Shown: positions 22,300 through 33,516 of the stretch, piece by piece | How the letters are laid out: each line of letters opens with the position of its first letter | Numbering within the stretch: position 1 is the first letter of the stretch | Source of the DNA: Bubalus kerabau | Lineage: Eukaryota; Chordata; Mammalia; Artiodactyla; Bovidae | Reading direction: 5' to 3' | DNA length: 64,000 nucleotides | Assembly: GCF_029407905.1 (NCBI RefSeq) | Contig: NC_073626.1 | Coordinates: 81,123,482-81,187,481 of the forward strand | Position numbers and translations under genes: made by a program | Notes under the pieces: model-generated | The model's input: only the letters and a program-made list of their open reading frames with translations | Told to the model about the DNA's origin: nothing | Databases searched by the model: none

Positions 22300-24305
22300 T
22301 TTCTCTGTTTGAGAAGCAACAGACTTAATGCAGTCACTGAGGTTGGAGGTAAGTCAAACCTACTGACTTCATTCTCAGGGTCAATGTGAACTTAATCTGA
22401 GCCGGAACTGTTTTCATTAAATCATTGATTCAAAAAACAGGTTAGGCACTTCTGTAACATGCAAAATAATGTTATATATTTCATGAATATACATACTCAT
22501 ATACATATATACACATATATGTAGCATAAAAATAAAGAAGGAAATATAAACACCAAATTGAGGATAGAGATTGACTGGAGGGTAGAGCAGAACATAGAAG
22601 GGGTCTATAGAGAGCTTCACCTGCTTCTGTAATATTTTAATCCTTTAAAACAAGACTGGAGAGAGCTCAGAGGGTCTCTGTTATATTAGTCTCTGTATTT
22701 AAGAATACTTCATTATAAAAAAAGATACTGTGAATAAGAATTATGTTCAGTAAAACATATTACAGTAAATGATTATGTCGTTTCCTTTTCTCACACCTGG
22801 AAACTATGAATGGCTTTTTCATTATATACCATCAGCCCAAGCATCATTTTCTAAGCATCATAACTAGTTTTTCTCTTTTCCTGTCATTTATAGTCATGCA
22901 TTGAGGGCTAAAATTACTATTGGAAAAGTTTCAGGTATTGTCTACATTTTATACTGACTTCTAAATCTACTGTGATCCATTTCTTAGATTTAACTACTTT
23001 GATTTGGCTATTGGGTTTTTTTAATGCTTTGTTTGTAAATTCTAACAGCAGTCAAATTTTACTGATTCTCTCTTCAGTTCTCTATTGGGGCCCATTCTTT
23101 TCTTTCCAGGTTGATTTCTCTTGTCAAATGCCCAGCAACGTTGAACTCAGCATCTCTGGCCTTTGGCCCCTCCCATGAGTCTTTCCAACACCAGTCCCAG
23201 GCTCCTACAATCTACTCAAAATACAACTGCCAAAAATCAACATCCACAAATGACATTCTGTTAGGTCACTGTGTCTATGAAACATTTCTCCTTACGCCTC
23301 GAATTCCCCTGAATACAGACTAAATGTATAATTGTGAGCTTCAGTTCCATTCATTTATACTCAAGTTTGAAAGGCCACAACTTGTAGAAATCAGAAAAAG
23401 GTAAATGAGCATTTTCCAACAAACATTTGTTCAGGATAAGGATAAAGGAAGGATAAAATCAAGATTATTCTCCTGTTGCCAAAAATAAAATCAGTCAATA
23501 AGACTTTGGAACATGTACTTGCAAATGTCACAATTCTTAAGTGTGTGGTTAAGGCAAAAGCAGCCAAATATTTATTACCACCTAACGTCAAGCTAATGTT
23601 TTGTGTCCCTTGAACATCAAGTGCTTTCATAGTCTCTATGTACTTTCTTTTTTCTTATCTGAAAGCAGACTGAAGACAAAAAAGAGTCATTTGTTCAGAT
23701 GCTGTGATTGCACAGGAAAGAAAGAAATGGGAATAAATGGTACTCCAATTTGAAAAATGTACATACTTTTGCATTTAAGAAGAAATTCATTTGTACCTCT
23801 CTACTGCCCTGTTTGGTATCAACTTTCTGTCATAGGCTCTATAGCACATCTCATAACTGGAGGAGAGACAGAGCAACAGGCCATTCACAGGGCCTGGCAT
23901 AGAGATCCTCTCCTACCCTTAAATCCTGCCTACAATTCTAGTATAAAATTTCTTTACTTTCCTCATCTGAAAAATGGGGATGAAAATATGTAATTTTCAG
24001 TATTGTTAGAATTTAATGAGAAATGAAAGAGAAGATTAAAACACAGAGAAATATGCTCAGGGGTGGACCCTAGGATGCTATATAGGCTCATTCTTAATTT
24101 ACTAGCCCTGACATGCCAGTCTCACCATACATTCATACATCCTATTTCACCTCCTGGTGTTGGTTCATTTTTTGAAATATTTTTTCCACCCACACCCATA
24201 CCACTTCTCATCCTCCAGCTCCTTCAGCCCATTTACCACCAAATTCTCTTCTTGGACTTTTAAGTTGTCTGTGAAGAATACAGATCTGCTTATGTAGATG
24301 TTTAT
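22300..24305. other. unassigned DNA, 2 kb
   Basis: No gene recognised; all open frames are below 80 codons with no motif. 23945-24045 ('ctttcctcatctgaaaaatgggg..') resembles the second half of a MIR but is too decayed for a confident call. Confidence 0.45.
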
Positions 24306-24308
24306 TTA

Positions 24309-24328
24309 TGTGTGTGTGTGTGTGTGTA
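24309..24328. repeat. (TG)n microsatellite beside a SINE
   Basis: About ten TG units directly upstream of a Bov-tA. A short (AC)n lies at its far end (24529-24539). Confidence 0.9.
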
Positions 24329-24329
24329 T

Positions 24330-24528
24330 GGACTTCTCAGGTGGCACAATGGTAAAGAACCTGCTTGCAAATGCAGGAGACATGGGTTCGATCTCTGGGT
24401 AGGGAAGATCCCCTGGAGAAGGAAATGGCAACCTGCCCCAGTATTCCATGCCTGGAGAATCCCATGGACAGAGGAGCCTAGAGGGCTACAGTCTATGGGG
24501 TCACAAAGAGTCAGACATGACTGAGAAC
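24330..24528 (+). mobile_element. Bov-tA SINE, near full length
   Basis: tRNA-Glu-like head ('ggacttctcaggtggcacaatgg', B box 'gggttcgatctctggg'), full body, and an AC-rich tail. It inserted in or next to a TG tract, so the target duplication cannot be separated from the repeat. Confidence 0.93.
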
Positions 24529-24540
24529 ACACACACACAT

Positions 24541-25078
24541 GTGTATATGTATGTATAAACATAGATATATGTATCAATAAATATATAGTACATGTATGTG
24601 TATAAATACACATATCTATGTGTATGTATATGCATGTACATATAAAAGTTAAATCCAAGAATATCAAGGATCTCTAATTGGAAACAAATACAGGTATGTA
24701 GACCTCTGACCTAGTAGCTTCTATGTGGGAGAGGATGATGTTCTCGCTCCATCCTCTATTAGGGAAAGAAAAATAAGAGCAGACAAACAATTTGCAGTCA
24801 AAAGGAGCTTTCCAAAAAAGTCAGTAAACTTGTACTCCTGTATAAGAAAATAAGCCATTTCATGAAATTGAGCCTAGTTACAAAACACACAATGAAATTC
24901 TTGGCTGACTAGTCACCATGTGACTTGTATGCTGACTGAAAAAGTAATGAGTTGCCCACATGCCAGCTATATTCATACAGTAGTACCTCATCTTTTAAAT
25001 AACCAGAACACTCCATTCACTCTGAGCACTGGAAGACAATGAGCTGCCCACTTTAAAGCAGCATCATGCTACCAAAAA
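24541..25078. other. unassigned DNA with AT/GT-rich start
   Basis: 24541-24650 is a (TATG)/(TA)-rich low-complexity tract. The rest is unassigned. Confidence 0.5.
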
Positions 25079-25211
25079 ACTGTCAGAACTAAGAAATGAA
25101 TCACAGGATACAAAATCAAGGTACAGATATCTATGACATTTTTGTATATTTACAAACTATCAGCAAGAGAAATTAAGAAAATAATCCCATTTACAATTGC
25201 ATCAAAAAGAA
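25079..25211 (+). mobile_element. L1 ORF2 internal fragment
   Basis: 'caggatacaaaatcaaggta', 'gaaattaagaaaataatcccat' and 'caattgcatcaaaaagaaa' match the L1 ORF2 region just after the RT core. An isolated 130-bp piece without a 3' end, so it is a remnant of a larger old copy. Confidence 0.7.
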
Positions 25212-25316
25212 ATTTTCCCTGGTCTCCATCCACTTCCCCAAAGCAGCAGTGTTTGTTCCCATAATATACTGTTCTAATATTAATATTTATTATAGTTATC
25301 TTTTAAGCAGATAACT

Positions 25317-25492
25317 GATGCTGGGAATGATTAAGGGCAATAGAAGGGAGTGACAGAGGATGAGATGGTTGGATAGAATCATTGACTCAAAGGACATGAA
25401 TTTGAGCAAAAGTAGTGAAGGGCAGGAAATCCTGGCACACTGCAGTCCATGGGAGTGCAAACAGTCGGACAGGACTTAGTGACTGAATAACA
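25317..25492 (+). mobile_element. BovB 3' end, sense, diverged
   Basis: 'tgatgctgggaatgatta', 'gacagaggatgagatggttgg' and 'tgcagtccatggg' blocks of the BovB 3' terminus with many substitutions, ending 'tagtgactgaataacaacaa'. About 180 bp, without a clear target duplication. Probably one of the older BovB copies. Confidence 0.85.
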
Positions 25493-25639
25493 ACAATGCT
25501 TTAAGAGACCAACGATCAGTTGAATTTTCATTTCCAAGTGAAAGATCCGTGCCTTAATGCTGCCCAAGACTCACTTTAGGGAGGATGCATTCTCCCTGGG
25601 CTGGAATACTGGATCCATGGCTTTCATTTCAGTCTTTGT

Positions 25640-25812
25640 GAGTGAGCATGGGCGCTCCCTGTGATTCTATCATCTGGTCTATAAAATGAAGATAATAACA
25701 TCTACTTCAAAGGGTTTGAGTGAGGATTAAATGAGATGATACTTGTAAAGTACACAGAATAGCATTCCAATATGTGGCAAATGTTCAATAACTCTTATCT
25801 TTATTATTTTTA
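25640..25812 (+). mobile_element. MIR SINE, 3' half
   Basis: 'tctataaaatgaagataata', 'gtgaggattaaatgagatga' and 'gtggcaaatgttcaataactc' follow the MIR 3' half in order. Confidence 0.8.
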
Positions 25813-28749
25813 TATAGCATGTATATGACATATAGCCCATAAATGCTTCCTCAATTAAGTCTTATGGCTAACTGTATGGGCCAGTGCCAATGGCTAGACA
25901 CACCACTAAATTATAACAGGGCTTTAAGGAAAGACATTTTGTATGAGATTTGAAAAAGATACAAGGGTAGAGGAAGCCTTCCTTCCACTAAAGTGGTTAA
26001 GCAATAGGTCATGTAAATGAGGGACTCTCTGTTGCTTCTTTATTAAATTTATGTGTTAGAATTTGGCTGACTTCTTATTTTTTCCTTGTTTGTAGTTTTA
26101 AAGTTATTTAATATTTAATGTTACAAAACCACTTGAGATTGCTGCTACACTAAATCTGTACATTGTACACGCAGTTCTGAAAATGTTAAGAGCAAAATTT
26201 AGTAGAGCTGGAAAGTGAAAAGTATAGCAGTGAATTTGCATGGCAATGTGGTGTTATAAATAAGACATGATACGTGGAGAAACTGATCACCAAAGACGTA
26301 CAGATGAAGAGAATGAGTTTATGTTTATTCATGGGTTTTTTTAAACTCCTGTGCATTGAGATATTTTATAGCCACAAAATTAAATATCTGAACTTCAAGG
26401 TCATCATCTAAAGCCTGTAAACACACTGCCTGTAAATGAGGGACTGCAAACTTAAATCCTTCGGGCACCACGCCAGTCAGACAAACAAGGAGATGGTTAG
26501 GCTGAGCTCTGGGAGCTGGGGGAACGGCCGCTGGCACTCAGTCTCCAGGCTGGCAGCGGGACAGGAGGTGCTCAGGGCTGTGGCAATCTCAATACCCCAC
26601 TGAAATAAGGGTCAGTCAAATGTCAAGAAAAATCCAAAATGAACTGTGGCCAGAATTCTCCCATTTTTCAGAGAAAGCTGGCAGTCTGATATTTTATGTA
26701 TTTTATATGAAATCTGATTTTTAAATAAATGCCGGCAATTAACTTGACTGAAAACTAAAACACTAAAAAGGCCAAACAAAATACATCTTGAAGGCTGGAT
26801 TCAACCTGGGGTCATGAGTTCACAACTTTTGGTTTCATATGTGGCAGAAATGGGTGGGATGTTTTATTTTTAACCCTTACTCTCCAAACTACATAAATAA
26901 GTGGAATGGAACTCTGTGCTTTCCCAAGGCATGGAATTTTCATGGGTAAAATTTCATCCTCATTTTCTAATGACCTAATGAACTCTTGATCAATTCTCAG
27001 AAAATGTGCAGCAACCAAAAATGGAGAGAAGTCAAATCAAAGATATTCTACATGTAATTATGCTCACAAACAGACTGCCATTCATTAAGGAGGATAAATT
27101 GAGCAATTACTTAATGCCTAGACATGCAAGGATCTAAATATGAATAAGTCATAATCCTTCCCTTAAGAAGCTGACAATCTAACAGGCTGTTTCTTGACGG
27201 GCTATGGCTGCAAATCTAAGAAAGCCTTACTATTTGAGGCCATCATTCACATTCTCTGTCTGCACTTTCAGCTTGGGACAAAATCCAAACAGTAGCTTTT
27301 ATCTCAGGGTCATCCTGCCCTAGTGTCTCTGGGGGAAAATGCCTGGAGATCTCAGTTCTTCCACATCAGATCTGGGAATCTTATTAAAATGGAGATGGTG
27401 TTACATCTGTCCCTTCTCTCTGTGAGCTGAGGTGAGAGAGGGGTAGGGTAGAGATGCAGTGGGGGACCAGACAGAAAACCCAAGAAAAGTTCCACTGGAC
27501 CCAGTGTCCGAATCCCCTGAAGACTTTTGTAGGAATGTAGAGCAGGAGATTGATCAGGAGATCAGTGGCTCCAAAGCAATGGGAAAGGGTCTGGAGGTCC
27601 CTGGCCCATGTTAGTGGAATAATGGAGGAACAGCTGATGGGGAAGGGAGCGGAAGGAGGCAGGGCCTGTTCTGGTCCTTTTCTGAAAGAGTTGGGGTTAA
27701 GGGATTCTTGCCTTAAGATGTTATCAAACATCTATTCGAATGAAGTATATATTCTTATATTTCCTTTCCTTTTCAAATATTGAATAAAAAGATTAGTAAA
27801 GGTATATTAATGTTCACACTTTGTGAAACAATAAAAAATTGTTACAGAAATATTCATCATGTTTTCAAAGTTTTGATCGTAGACTTTTTCACATTTGAAA
27901 AGATATAATGAAAGGAGGAGGGGCAAGGGGAATGGGCAAGATATTTGCTATCAGAGTTTCAATAGCAAATCAGTTACTCATAGATGATGGCAAATGTTAA
28001 CGGGAAAACAATTCAAATTATAAAATAAAATGTATTCACAATTTTCCTGGAACATATCTATACTATGTAGTTGAAGGCAGAGATACACAGTCAAACAGAC
28101 AAATCAGTTCTCAAGGGGTTCCTTGTAATCACTTGTACATATTTGGGATGTGATGACCAATGTAATAAATAACACATTCTTTCTCTGCATCTTTGCATGC
28201 TTTAGAGTAACACTATTTCCTGGAGCTGTGAAAGCTCTTTCATGTAGAACCTCAGGATAACTGGGGTAGCACTGCCAAGAAAGGAGACAGACTGAGAAGC
28301 AAGCAGGTCCTTAGGGAAAGAATGGCACGCAGATTTTCTCAGAACCAAGGACTTCTTTCTGAAAGGGGTAAATAAAGAAAGCCTGCAGTGTTCCTGGAAG
28401 TGGTCTCTGCCTCCAAGATTTTGCCTATTTTAAGCCAGATTGAGGCTCCTAAAAGAACCATTCTGCAGACACTTTAATGAAATGACTCTGGGGTTTTCAG
28501 TAATCAGAGCCCACCTTTAGACTCCTACTGTGGTCACCATTAGCCCCATGTCTGTGTCTCCTGGGATAGCAGACCCGGGCCCGCTGCTGCCTCAATCCCC
28601 CTTCACTCTCCTCTACAAGGCCCACTTGTCACTTCTCTGCAAGACTTTCCTTTCTTTTTACAACTCTCCGCTCCACAGAAAATTACAGGATTCTTTTGTT
28701 CTGTTAACCATTACCCTCTTAACATCACAGACAAGCAAATAAGCAAAAC
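25813..28749. other. unassigned DNA, 2.9 kb
   Basis: No gene recognised. Open frames of up to 115 codons on the minus strand (27384-27731) carry no known motif. 27060-27190 ('catgcaaggatctaaatatgaataag', 'cccttaagaagctgacaatct') resembles a common ancient mammalian repeat that I cannot name with confidence. Confidence 0.45.
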
Positions 28750-28985
28750 AAAAACTAGTCTATTGACCACCTACTGTTTTCCAGCCTCTTAAGTACATTT
28801 GCATATGTAATTCCACTTTATCTATCACAGCAATTCTTCCAGGCAGGTGCTGTTTTCCTTTTAAACAAGTGAGATCATTGCACAGAGAGCAAACCTGGCT
28901 TGTGTGAGGTCACACGGTAAACATAGGAGCCAGGAGTCAAACTCCAGATGTCACTTAGGATGTATGACACTAAAGCCCTATGAGT
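28750..28985 (+). mobile_element. MIR SINE
   Basis: 'gaccacctactgttttccag', 'ttgcacagagagcaaacc', 'tgaggtcacacggtaaacat' and 'gagtcaaactccag' follow MIR order. Confidence 0.8.
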
Positions 28986-29034
28986 TTCGTAGAGCAGCAC
29001 TCTGCCTATCACAGAACAAGAGCAAAGATGGTAA

Positions 29035-29275
29035 TAAAAATAATAGCTAACACTTACTGAGTAATTACCAATGGATACTTCTAAGTGCTTTAAGTGGTTC
29101 TAATTCACTCACAACTGGATACAATGATAGCTCCCATCTTAGAGATGTGGTAGGGAGACACATAAAGACTGAGCAACTTGCCTGAGTTCATAGGTCTTCT
29201 AAGTGGCAAAGGCCATGCTCTCAGTAGACTTGCCATTCTGCCCCATCTACTGTCTCATGGTGCCACCTAACTGCT
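29035..29275 (+). mobile_element. second MIR SINE, same orientation
   Basis: 'taatagctaacacttactgag', 'tcccatcttagagatgtgg', 'actgagcaacttgcctgagtt' and 'tctaagtggcaaaggccatg' follow MIR order. It lies about 50 bp after the previous MIR in the same direction. Confidence 0.8.
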
Positions 29276-29580
29276 TCCTGAGACTTTTATTGCTAGTTTT
29301 TATGTTCACCTTTTCTCACTATATTCCCTATCATTCCTTTTTACATCAGAAAGGCAAGTCTTGAGAAAAAACCAAAATGTTAAAAGGGATGAGTGCTGGA
29401 AGGAGAGATGGGAAGAGGAAAGGAGAGACAGAAAAGGAACAGTCTTATTTCATGGTCTGAAATGATGACACCCTCAGGCTATCCTCAAGATGCAACTAAC
29501 CATCAAGTTGAAACTAACAACATCTTCTCACTTACTGATGACCTTGAAGCCACTTTTGACAGCCACACCCTAAATGGAAC
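29276..29580. other. unassigned DNA
   Basis: A 65-codon frame (29393-29590) ends exactly at the start of a tandem duplication. It has no recognisable domain. Confidence 0.45.
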
Positions 29581-29652
29581 AATGGAGTAAATAGATATAG
29601 GTACCAGGTAAGCCTCAATGGAGTAAACAGATACAGGTACCAGGTAAGCCTC
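29581..29652. repeat. 36-bp tandem duplication
   Basis: Two adjacent 36-bp units (29581-29616 and 29617-29652), beginning aatggagtaa and ending aagcctc, differing at two positions (both T/C). Each unit contains ccaggtaagc, which by base composition resembles a 5' splice site. Confidence 0.92.
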
Positions 29653-29854
29653 GAGCTAGCTAGGGCCCTGGCACATTGCAGGTATCCAAAACTCCCAATG
29701 ATGTGCCACTACCGCCAACCCAACCCCTCACTGATTCACTGCAGGAGTTCTGTAAGCTCCTACAAATGTCAGTTTCGGAATAAAATAATTAAAACGAGGA
29801 AAAACACTGGAAACAACATCCATGTCATGAATTCACAATTCATGTTTCAAGGGG

Positions 29855-30815
29855 CACTGCCCTCCAAAAGACACCAGTAAGAAAACAAAAGACACAAGTC
29901 ACAGACTGGGTGAAAAAGTCTGCGAGTCATCTACCTGATAAAGGATTTATGTCAAGAATATATAAAGAACTCTTAAAACTCAATAAGAAGAAGAGAAACT
30001 CAATTTAAAAATAGGTAAAAGATCTGAACAGACATTCCTCTAAACAAAATACATATATATGGATGGCCAATAATCATATGAAAAGATACTCAACATCATT
30101 ATTCATGAGAGGGATAAAATGAGATACCACTTTACACCCACTAGGAAGACTGTAATCAAAAAGACAGTACCAAGTATTCTCTAGAATGTAGAGAAACCAG
30201 AACCCTCACACAGTGCTGATGGGAATATAAAATGGTGCAGCCACTCTGGAAAACAGTTTGATAGTTTCTTAGAAAGTTAAACCTAAATTTATTATATGGC
30301 CCAGCAATTCCTCTTTTAGGGATCTACCCAAGAGAAACAGAAACATGCCCACACAAAGACTTGTATGTGAATGTTCATAGAACACGACTCCTAACATCCA
30401 AAAAAAAAAGAACACAAATAATCCAATGTCCAACAACTGGTGAATGGATAAACAAAATGCAGTATATTCATTCATTAAACAAAGTACTGATACATGACAC
30501 AAAATGTATGAAACTCGAAAACATGCCAAGTGAAAGTCAGCCACAAAAGAACACGTACTGGATGATTCCATTTATATGAAATGCCCAGAAAAAGGCAAAT
30601 CTATTGAAACAGAAAATAGATTAGTGGTTGTCAAGGGCTGGAGGAATGACAGCAAATGGGCACAGTGTTCTTTCTGGAATGACGGAAATGCGATGAAATT
30701 GAATGGTGATGCTTATACAACTCCATAAATTGACTAAAAAATAATTAAGTGGTACCCTTAAAATGGATGAATTTTATAGTATGCAAATGATACTTCACTA
30801 AAGCTGTTAAACAAC
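29855..30815 (+). mobile_element. L1M-type LINE 3' end, sense
   Basis: Old L1 covering the end of ORF2 and the 3' UTR: 'ctgataaaggatttatgtca', 'gagataccactttacaccca', 'gtgctgatgggaatataaaatgg', 'gtgaatggataaacaaaatgc' and 'attagtggttgtcaagggctgg'. Many stops and indels, with no meaningful frame. Confidence 0.85.
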
Positions 30816-31469
30816 AAGGCCTCTGCTCCCTGCTTCGACTCCAGCAGCTCTCACTGAATGCAGGACTGCTTACCCGGCTGTCAGCACTCTATCTCCTCCC
30901 CAGGACAATCCGCTCACAACTGAGGTTCTCTCTTGGATGCACTTGAAAGTACAGAACACCAAAGGACTCCGGTGCCCGAAGTATTTCACGATGGAAACAC
31001 TCAGGGAAGGCTCCATTCAGTGAGAGCCCTAGAGCTGACTCTTTAACCAAGAAGGGTGCTCTAGAATTCTCTTCTCGAGAATCACCACCATGTCACATTT
31101 ATTGGAATATTCCGATGGCACGAATACAGCTGCACACCGCAAGGGATTTCCTGCCTTCTAGCTTCTGTTCAAAGAGAACATCTACCCGCCTGTTCCTGCC
31201 CCCTTTCTGTAAGAAAATCCACCACAGGCCATTTACCCAAATAAACCTCTTAATGCATTTACTGTTAACTCTGTTTTGGACGTTTGAGTTTCCCTCTCAA
31301 CAAAAAAGTATTGAGTGTACCCTCCCCTCCCCCATCCTCACTGGCCAGATAAGTTCCTGCTGCAGGGATGCTTCCAAAGTATACTGTGAGGGCTACTGGT
31401 TAATTTTTTTTAACATGTGGCACCAAATCTTTCGTGCACCCCTACTCACTGACCCCTGAAAAGACTGCA
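30816..31469. other. unassigned DNA
   Basis: A 114-codon plus frame (31115-31459) shows no known motif, signal or neighbour support. I treat it as chance. Confidence 0.45.
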
Positions 31470-31685
31470 GCGCTACGTGTGCTCAGTCATGTTTGACTCT
31501 TTGAGACCCCATGGACTGTGGCCCGCCAGGCTCCTCTGTCCATAGAATTTTCCAGGCAAGGATACTGGAGTGGGTTGTCATTTCCTCCTCCAGGGGATCT
31601 TCCTGACCCAGGGATTGAACCCATGACTCTTGCTTCTCCTGTATTAGCAGGCAGATTCTTGACCACTAGAACCACCCGGGAAGCC
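31470..31685 (-). mobile_element. Bov-tA SINE, unit A of a head-to-tail dimer
   Basis: Antisense full unit from body terminus to tRNA-like head. In the plus direction its head region reads 'cttgcttctcctgtattagc', with unusual bases shared with unit A of the dimer at 32462-32885. Confidence 0.93.
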
Positions 31686-31687
31686 AC

Positions 31688-31895
31688 CTGAAAGCGTTAG
31701 TCACTCAGTGGTGTCCGACTCTGTGACCCCATGGGCTGTAGGCCACCAGGCTCCTCTGTCCTTGGGATTCTCCAGGCAAGAATACTTGAGTAGGGCACCA
31801 TTTCCTTCTCCAGGGTATCTTTCCAACCCAGGGATTGAACCTGGGTCTCCTGAATTGGCAGGCAGATTCTTTACCACCTGAGCCACCAGGGAAGA
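31688..31895 (-). mobile_element. Bov-tA SINE, unit B of the same dimer
   Basis: Antisense full unit directly abutting unit A through the linker 'ctgaaagcgttagtcactca', homologous to the linker of the next dimer. The head ends at 'ctgagccaccagggaag'. No target duplication could be fixed for the pair. Confidence 0.93.
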
Positions 31896-32022
31896 CAACA
31901 CTATGAAACATTTCTATTAGAAGATACTGGTTTTGATAACTTAGAAGAGGAATTTAGACAAATAGAACACTATTTCTTATCATCAAGATTAGGAGAGATG
32001 CCTGTGACATTATTCCCTAGAC

Positions 32023-32228
32023 GAGGGACTGGCAAACTTTTTCTGGAAGGGCCAGATAAAAAATACTTTAGGACTGTGGGCCAAGAGGCAAAATCAAAGT
32101 ATTATGCAAGTACTTATATAGCCATTTAAAATGTAATCACTTAAAAATGGAAAAACCATGGTGATCTCAAAGGGCGTACAAAATCAGGCAGCAGGCCAGA
32201 TGTGACTGGTCATGGTTTGCCAATTCTG
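32023..32228. mobile_element. hAT-type MITE (MER20-like)
   Basis: Ends carry the inverted repeat 'actggcaaac..' / '..gtttgccaattc', and the interior has 'ggaagggccagataaaaaatac', 'tgtgggcca' and 'aaaatcaggcagcaggccag', as in MER20. A perfect 8-bp duplication, ccctagac, lies at 32015-32022 and 32229-32236, the length expected for hAT transposition. No transposase coding. Confidence 0.9.
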
Positions 32229-32236
32229 CCCTAGAC

Positions 32237-32452
32237 ACACAAGCATATCACACTCCACCCATCTTTGCAGACATCCTGGCAATGTGGAATCAGACCTTTG
32301 AAAAGTTGTATATTTGAAAGCCATAACCTTTTAAGCAGCCCAAACCTACTATAAGCATAAGTTGCTGATTATTTTCAAGTTGGAGGGGAAATGGTGTTAA
32401 AGGAAAAGACTGAAACCAAAGGCAAATCTTAATTAAAATTAAGAAGGGTTCC
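32237..32452. other. unassigned DNA
   Basis: No gene or recognised repeat. Confidence 0.5.
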
Positions 32453-32461
32453 AAGTAATGT

Positions 32462-32885
32462 GTTAGTCAGGCAGTCGTGTCCTACACTTTGCAACCCCAT
32501 GGATTGCAGCCTGCCAGGCTCCTCTGTCCATGGAATTTTCCAGTCAAGAATACTGCAGTGGGTTGCCATTTCCTTCCCCAGGGGATCTTCCCGACCCAGG
32601 GATCAAATCCTCTCCTCTTGCTTCTCCTGCCTTAGCAGGTGGACTCTTTACCACTAGCATCACCTGGGAAACCCTGTGAAAGTGTTGGTCACTCAACTGT
32701 GTCTGACTCTTTGTGACCCCATGGACTGTAACCCACCAGACTCCTCTGTCCATGGAATTTTCCAGACAAGAATATGGAGTGGGTTGCCATTCCCTTCTTC
32801 AGGGGATCTTCCAAACCCAGGGATCAAACCCAGGTCTCCTGCATTGCAGGCAGATTCTTTACCATCTGAGACACCAGGGAAGGCT
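32462..32885 (-). mobile_element. Bov-tA head-to-tail dimer inserted as one unit
   Basis: Two full antisense Bov-tA units (about 32462-32673 and 32674-32885) joined by 'ctgtgaaagtgttggtcactca'. A single perfect 9-bp duplication, aagtaatgt, flanks the pair (32453-32461 and 32886-32894) and none was seen at the internal junction. That indicates the dimer transposed as one 424-bp RNA-derived unit. Both units retain A- and B-box regions. Confidence 0.92.
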
Positions 32886-32894
32886 AAGTAATGT

Positions 32895-33506
32895 AAAAAT
32901 ATTTAAATCTTTGTTTGGTCACTCCTAAGAGACTGAGGATGACTCCCATTTGATTTCTAACAAGTTTTGTGGTTTTTTTTTCTTTTCAAACTCTATCTAA
33001 CAGTTCTCCATAATTCCCCACACAAAGAAACCAAACAGGTTTACTGTTCCCCTACTTATCTCAGGGTCTCAGTCAATAGAATGCTGAGATAATGCTAGAG
33101 ACAGATTTGGATGTAGACCATGGACTAGAGAGAACATAGCCGACCTACAGACAAAGCTCACCTACCTAAACTCCATTTCTTACACTTAGCAGGCTCTAGG
33201 ATCAAAGGCCTTCAAAGGAAGCTCCTCATTCTGAGCCTTCGTCTCCTAATGACCATGGTTCTTTGTGAATCAGGCCAACAACTTCAGCCTAGCTCTGCTT
33301 CTGAAAACGCCACAACAGAGAGGCTATAAACAATTAGGTCCCTCAGTGACATCTGTGAGAAAATAGGACTGGAAGAAGCTGAGCTATGCCTGTGGTCCAG
33401 GTCACAAGTGAAAGACGTTAAAAGGGTGTGGTGTGGCTGCTACTAGGGCTCCTGCCATTTTGTGGAGAAATGGGCATCAGCGAAACCTGGCACATCCACA
33501 AATATT
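32895..33506. other. unassigned DNA
   Basis: About 0.6 kb with no recognised gene or repeat. Confidence 0.5.
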
Positions 33507-33516
33507 AAAATCTCTT

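Noticed and set aside
27384..27731. 115-codon minus frame
   Set aside because: No motif or gene context; an overlapping frame occurs on the other strand.
29393..29590. short exon ending at a splice donor in the 36-bp duplication
   Set aside because: The frame terminates in the duplication before the gtaag donor, and no acceptor, domain or conservation can be shown from sequence alone.
31115..31459. 114-codon frame
   Set aside because: No domain, signal sequence or conservation evidence; probably chance.
31470..32885. CRISPR-like or other regularly spaced repeat array
   Set aside because: The repeats are SINE units of about 210 bp, in a mammalian genome, without short regular spacers.
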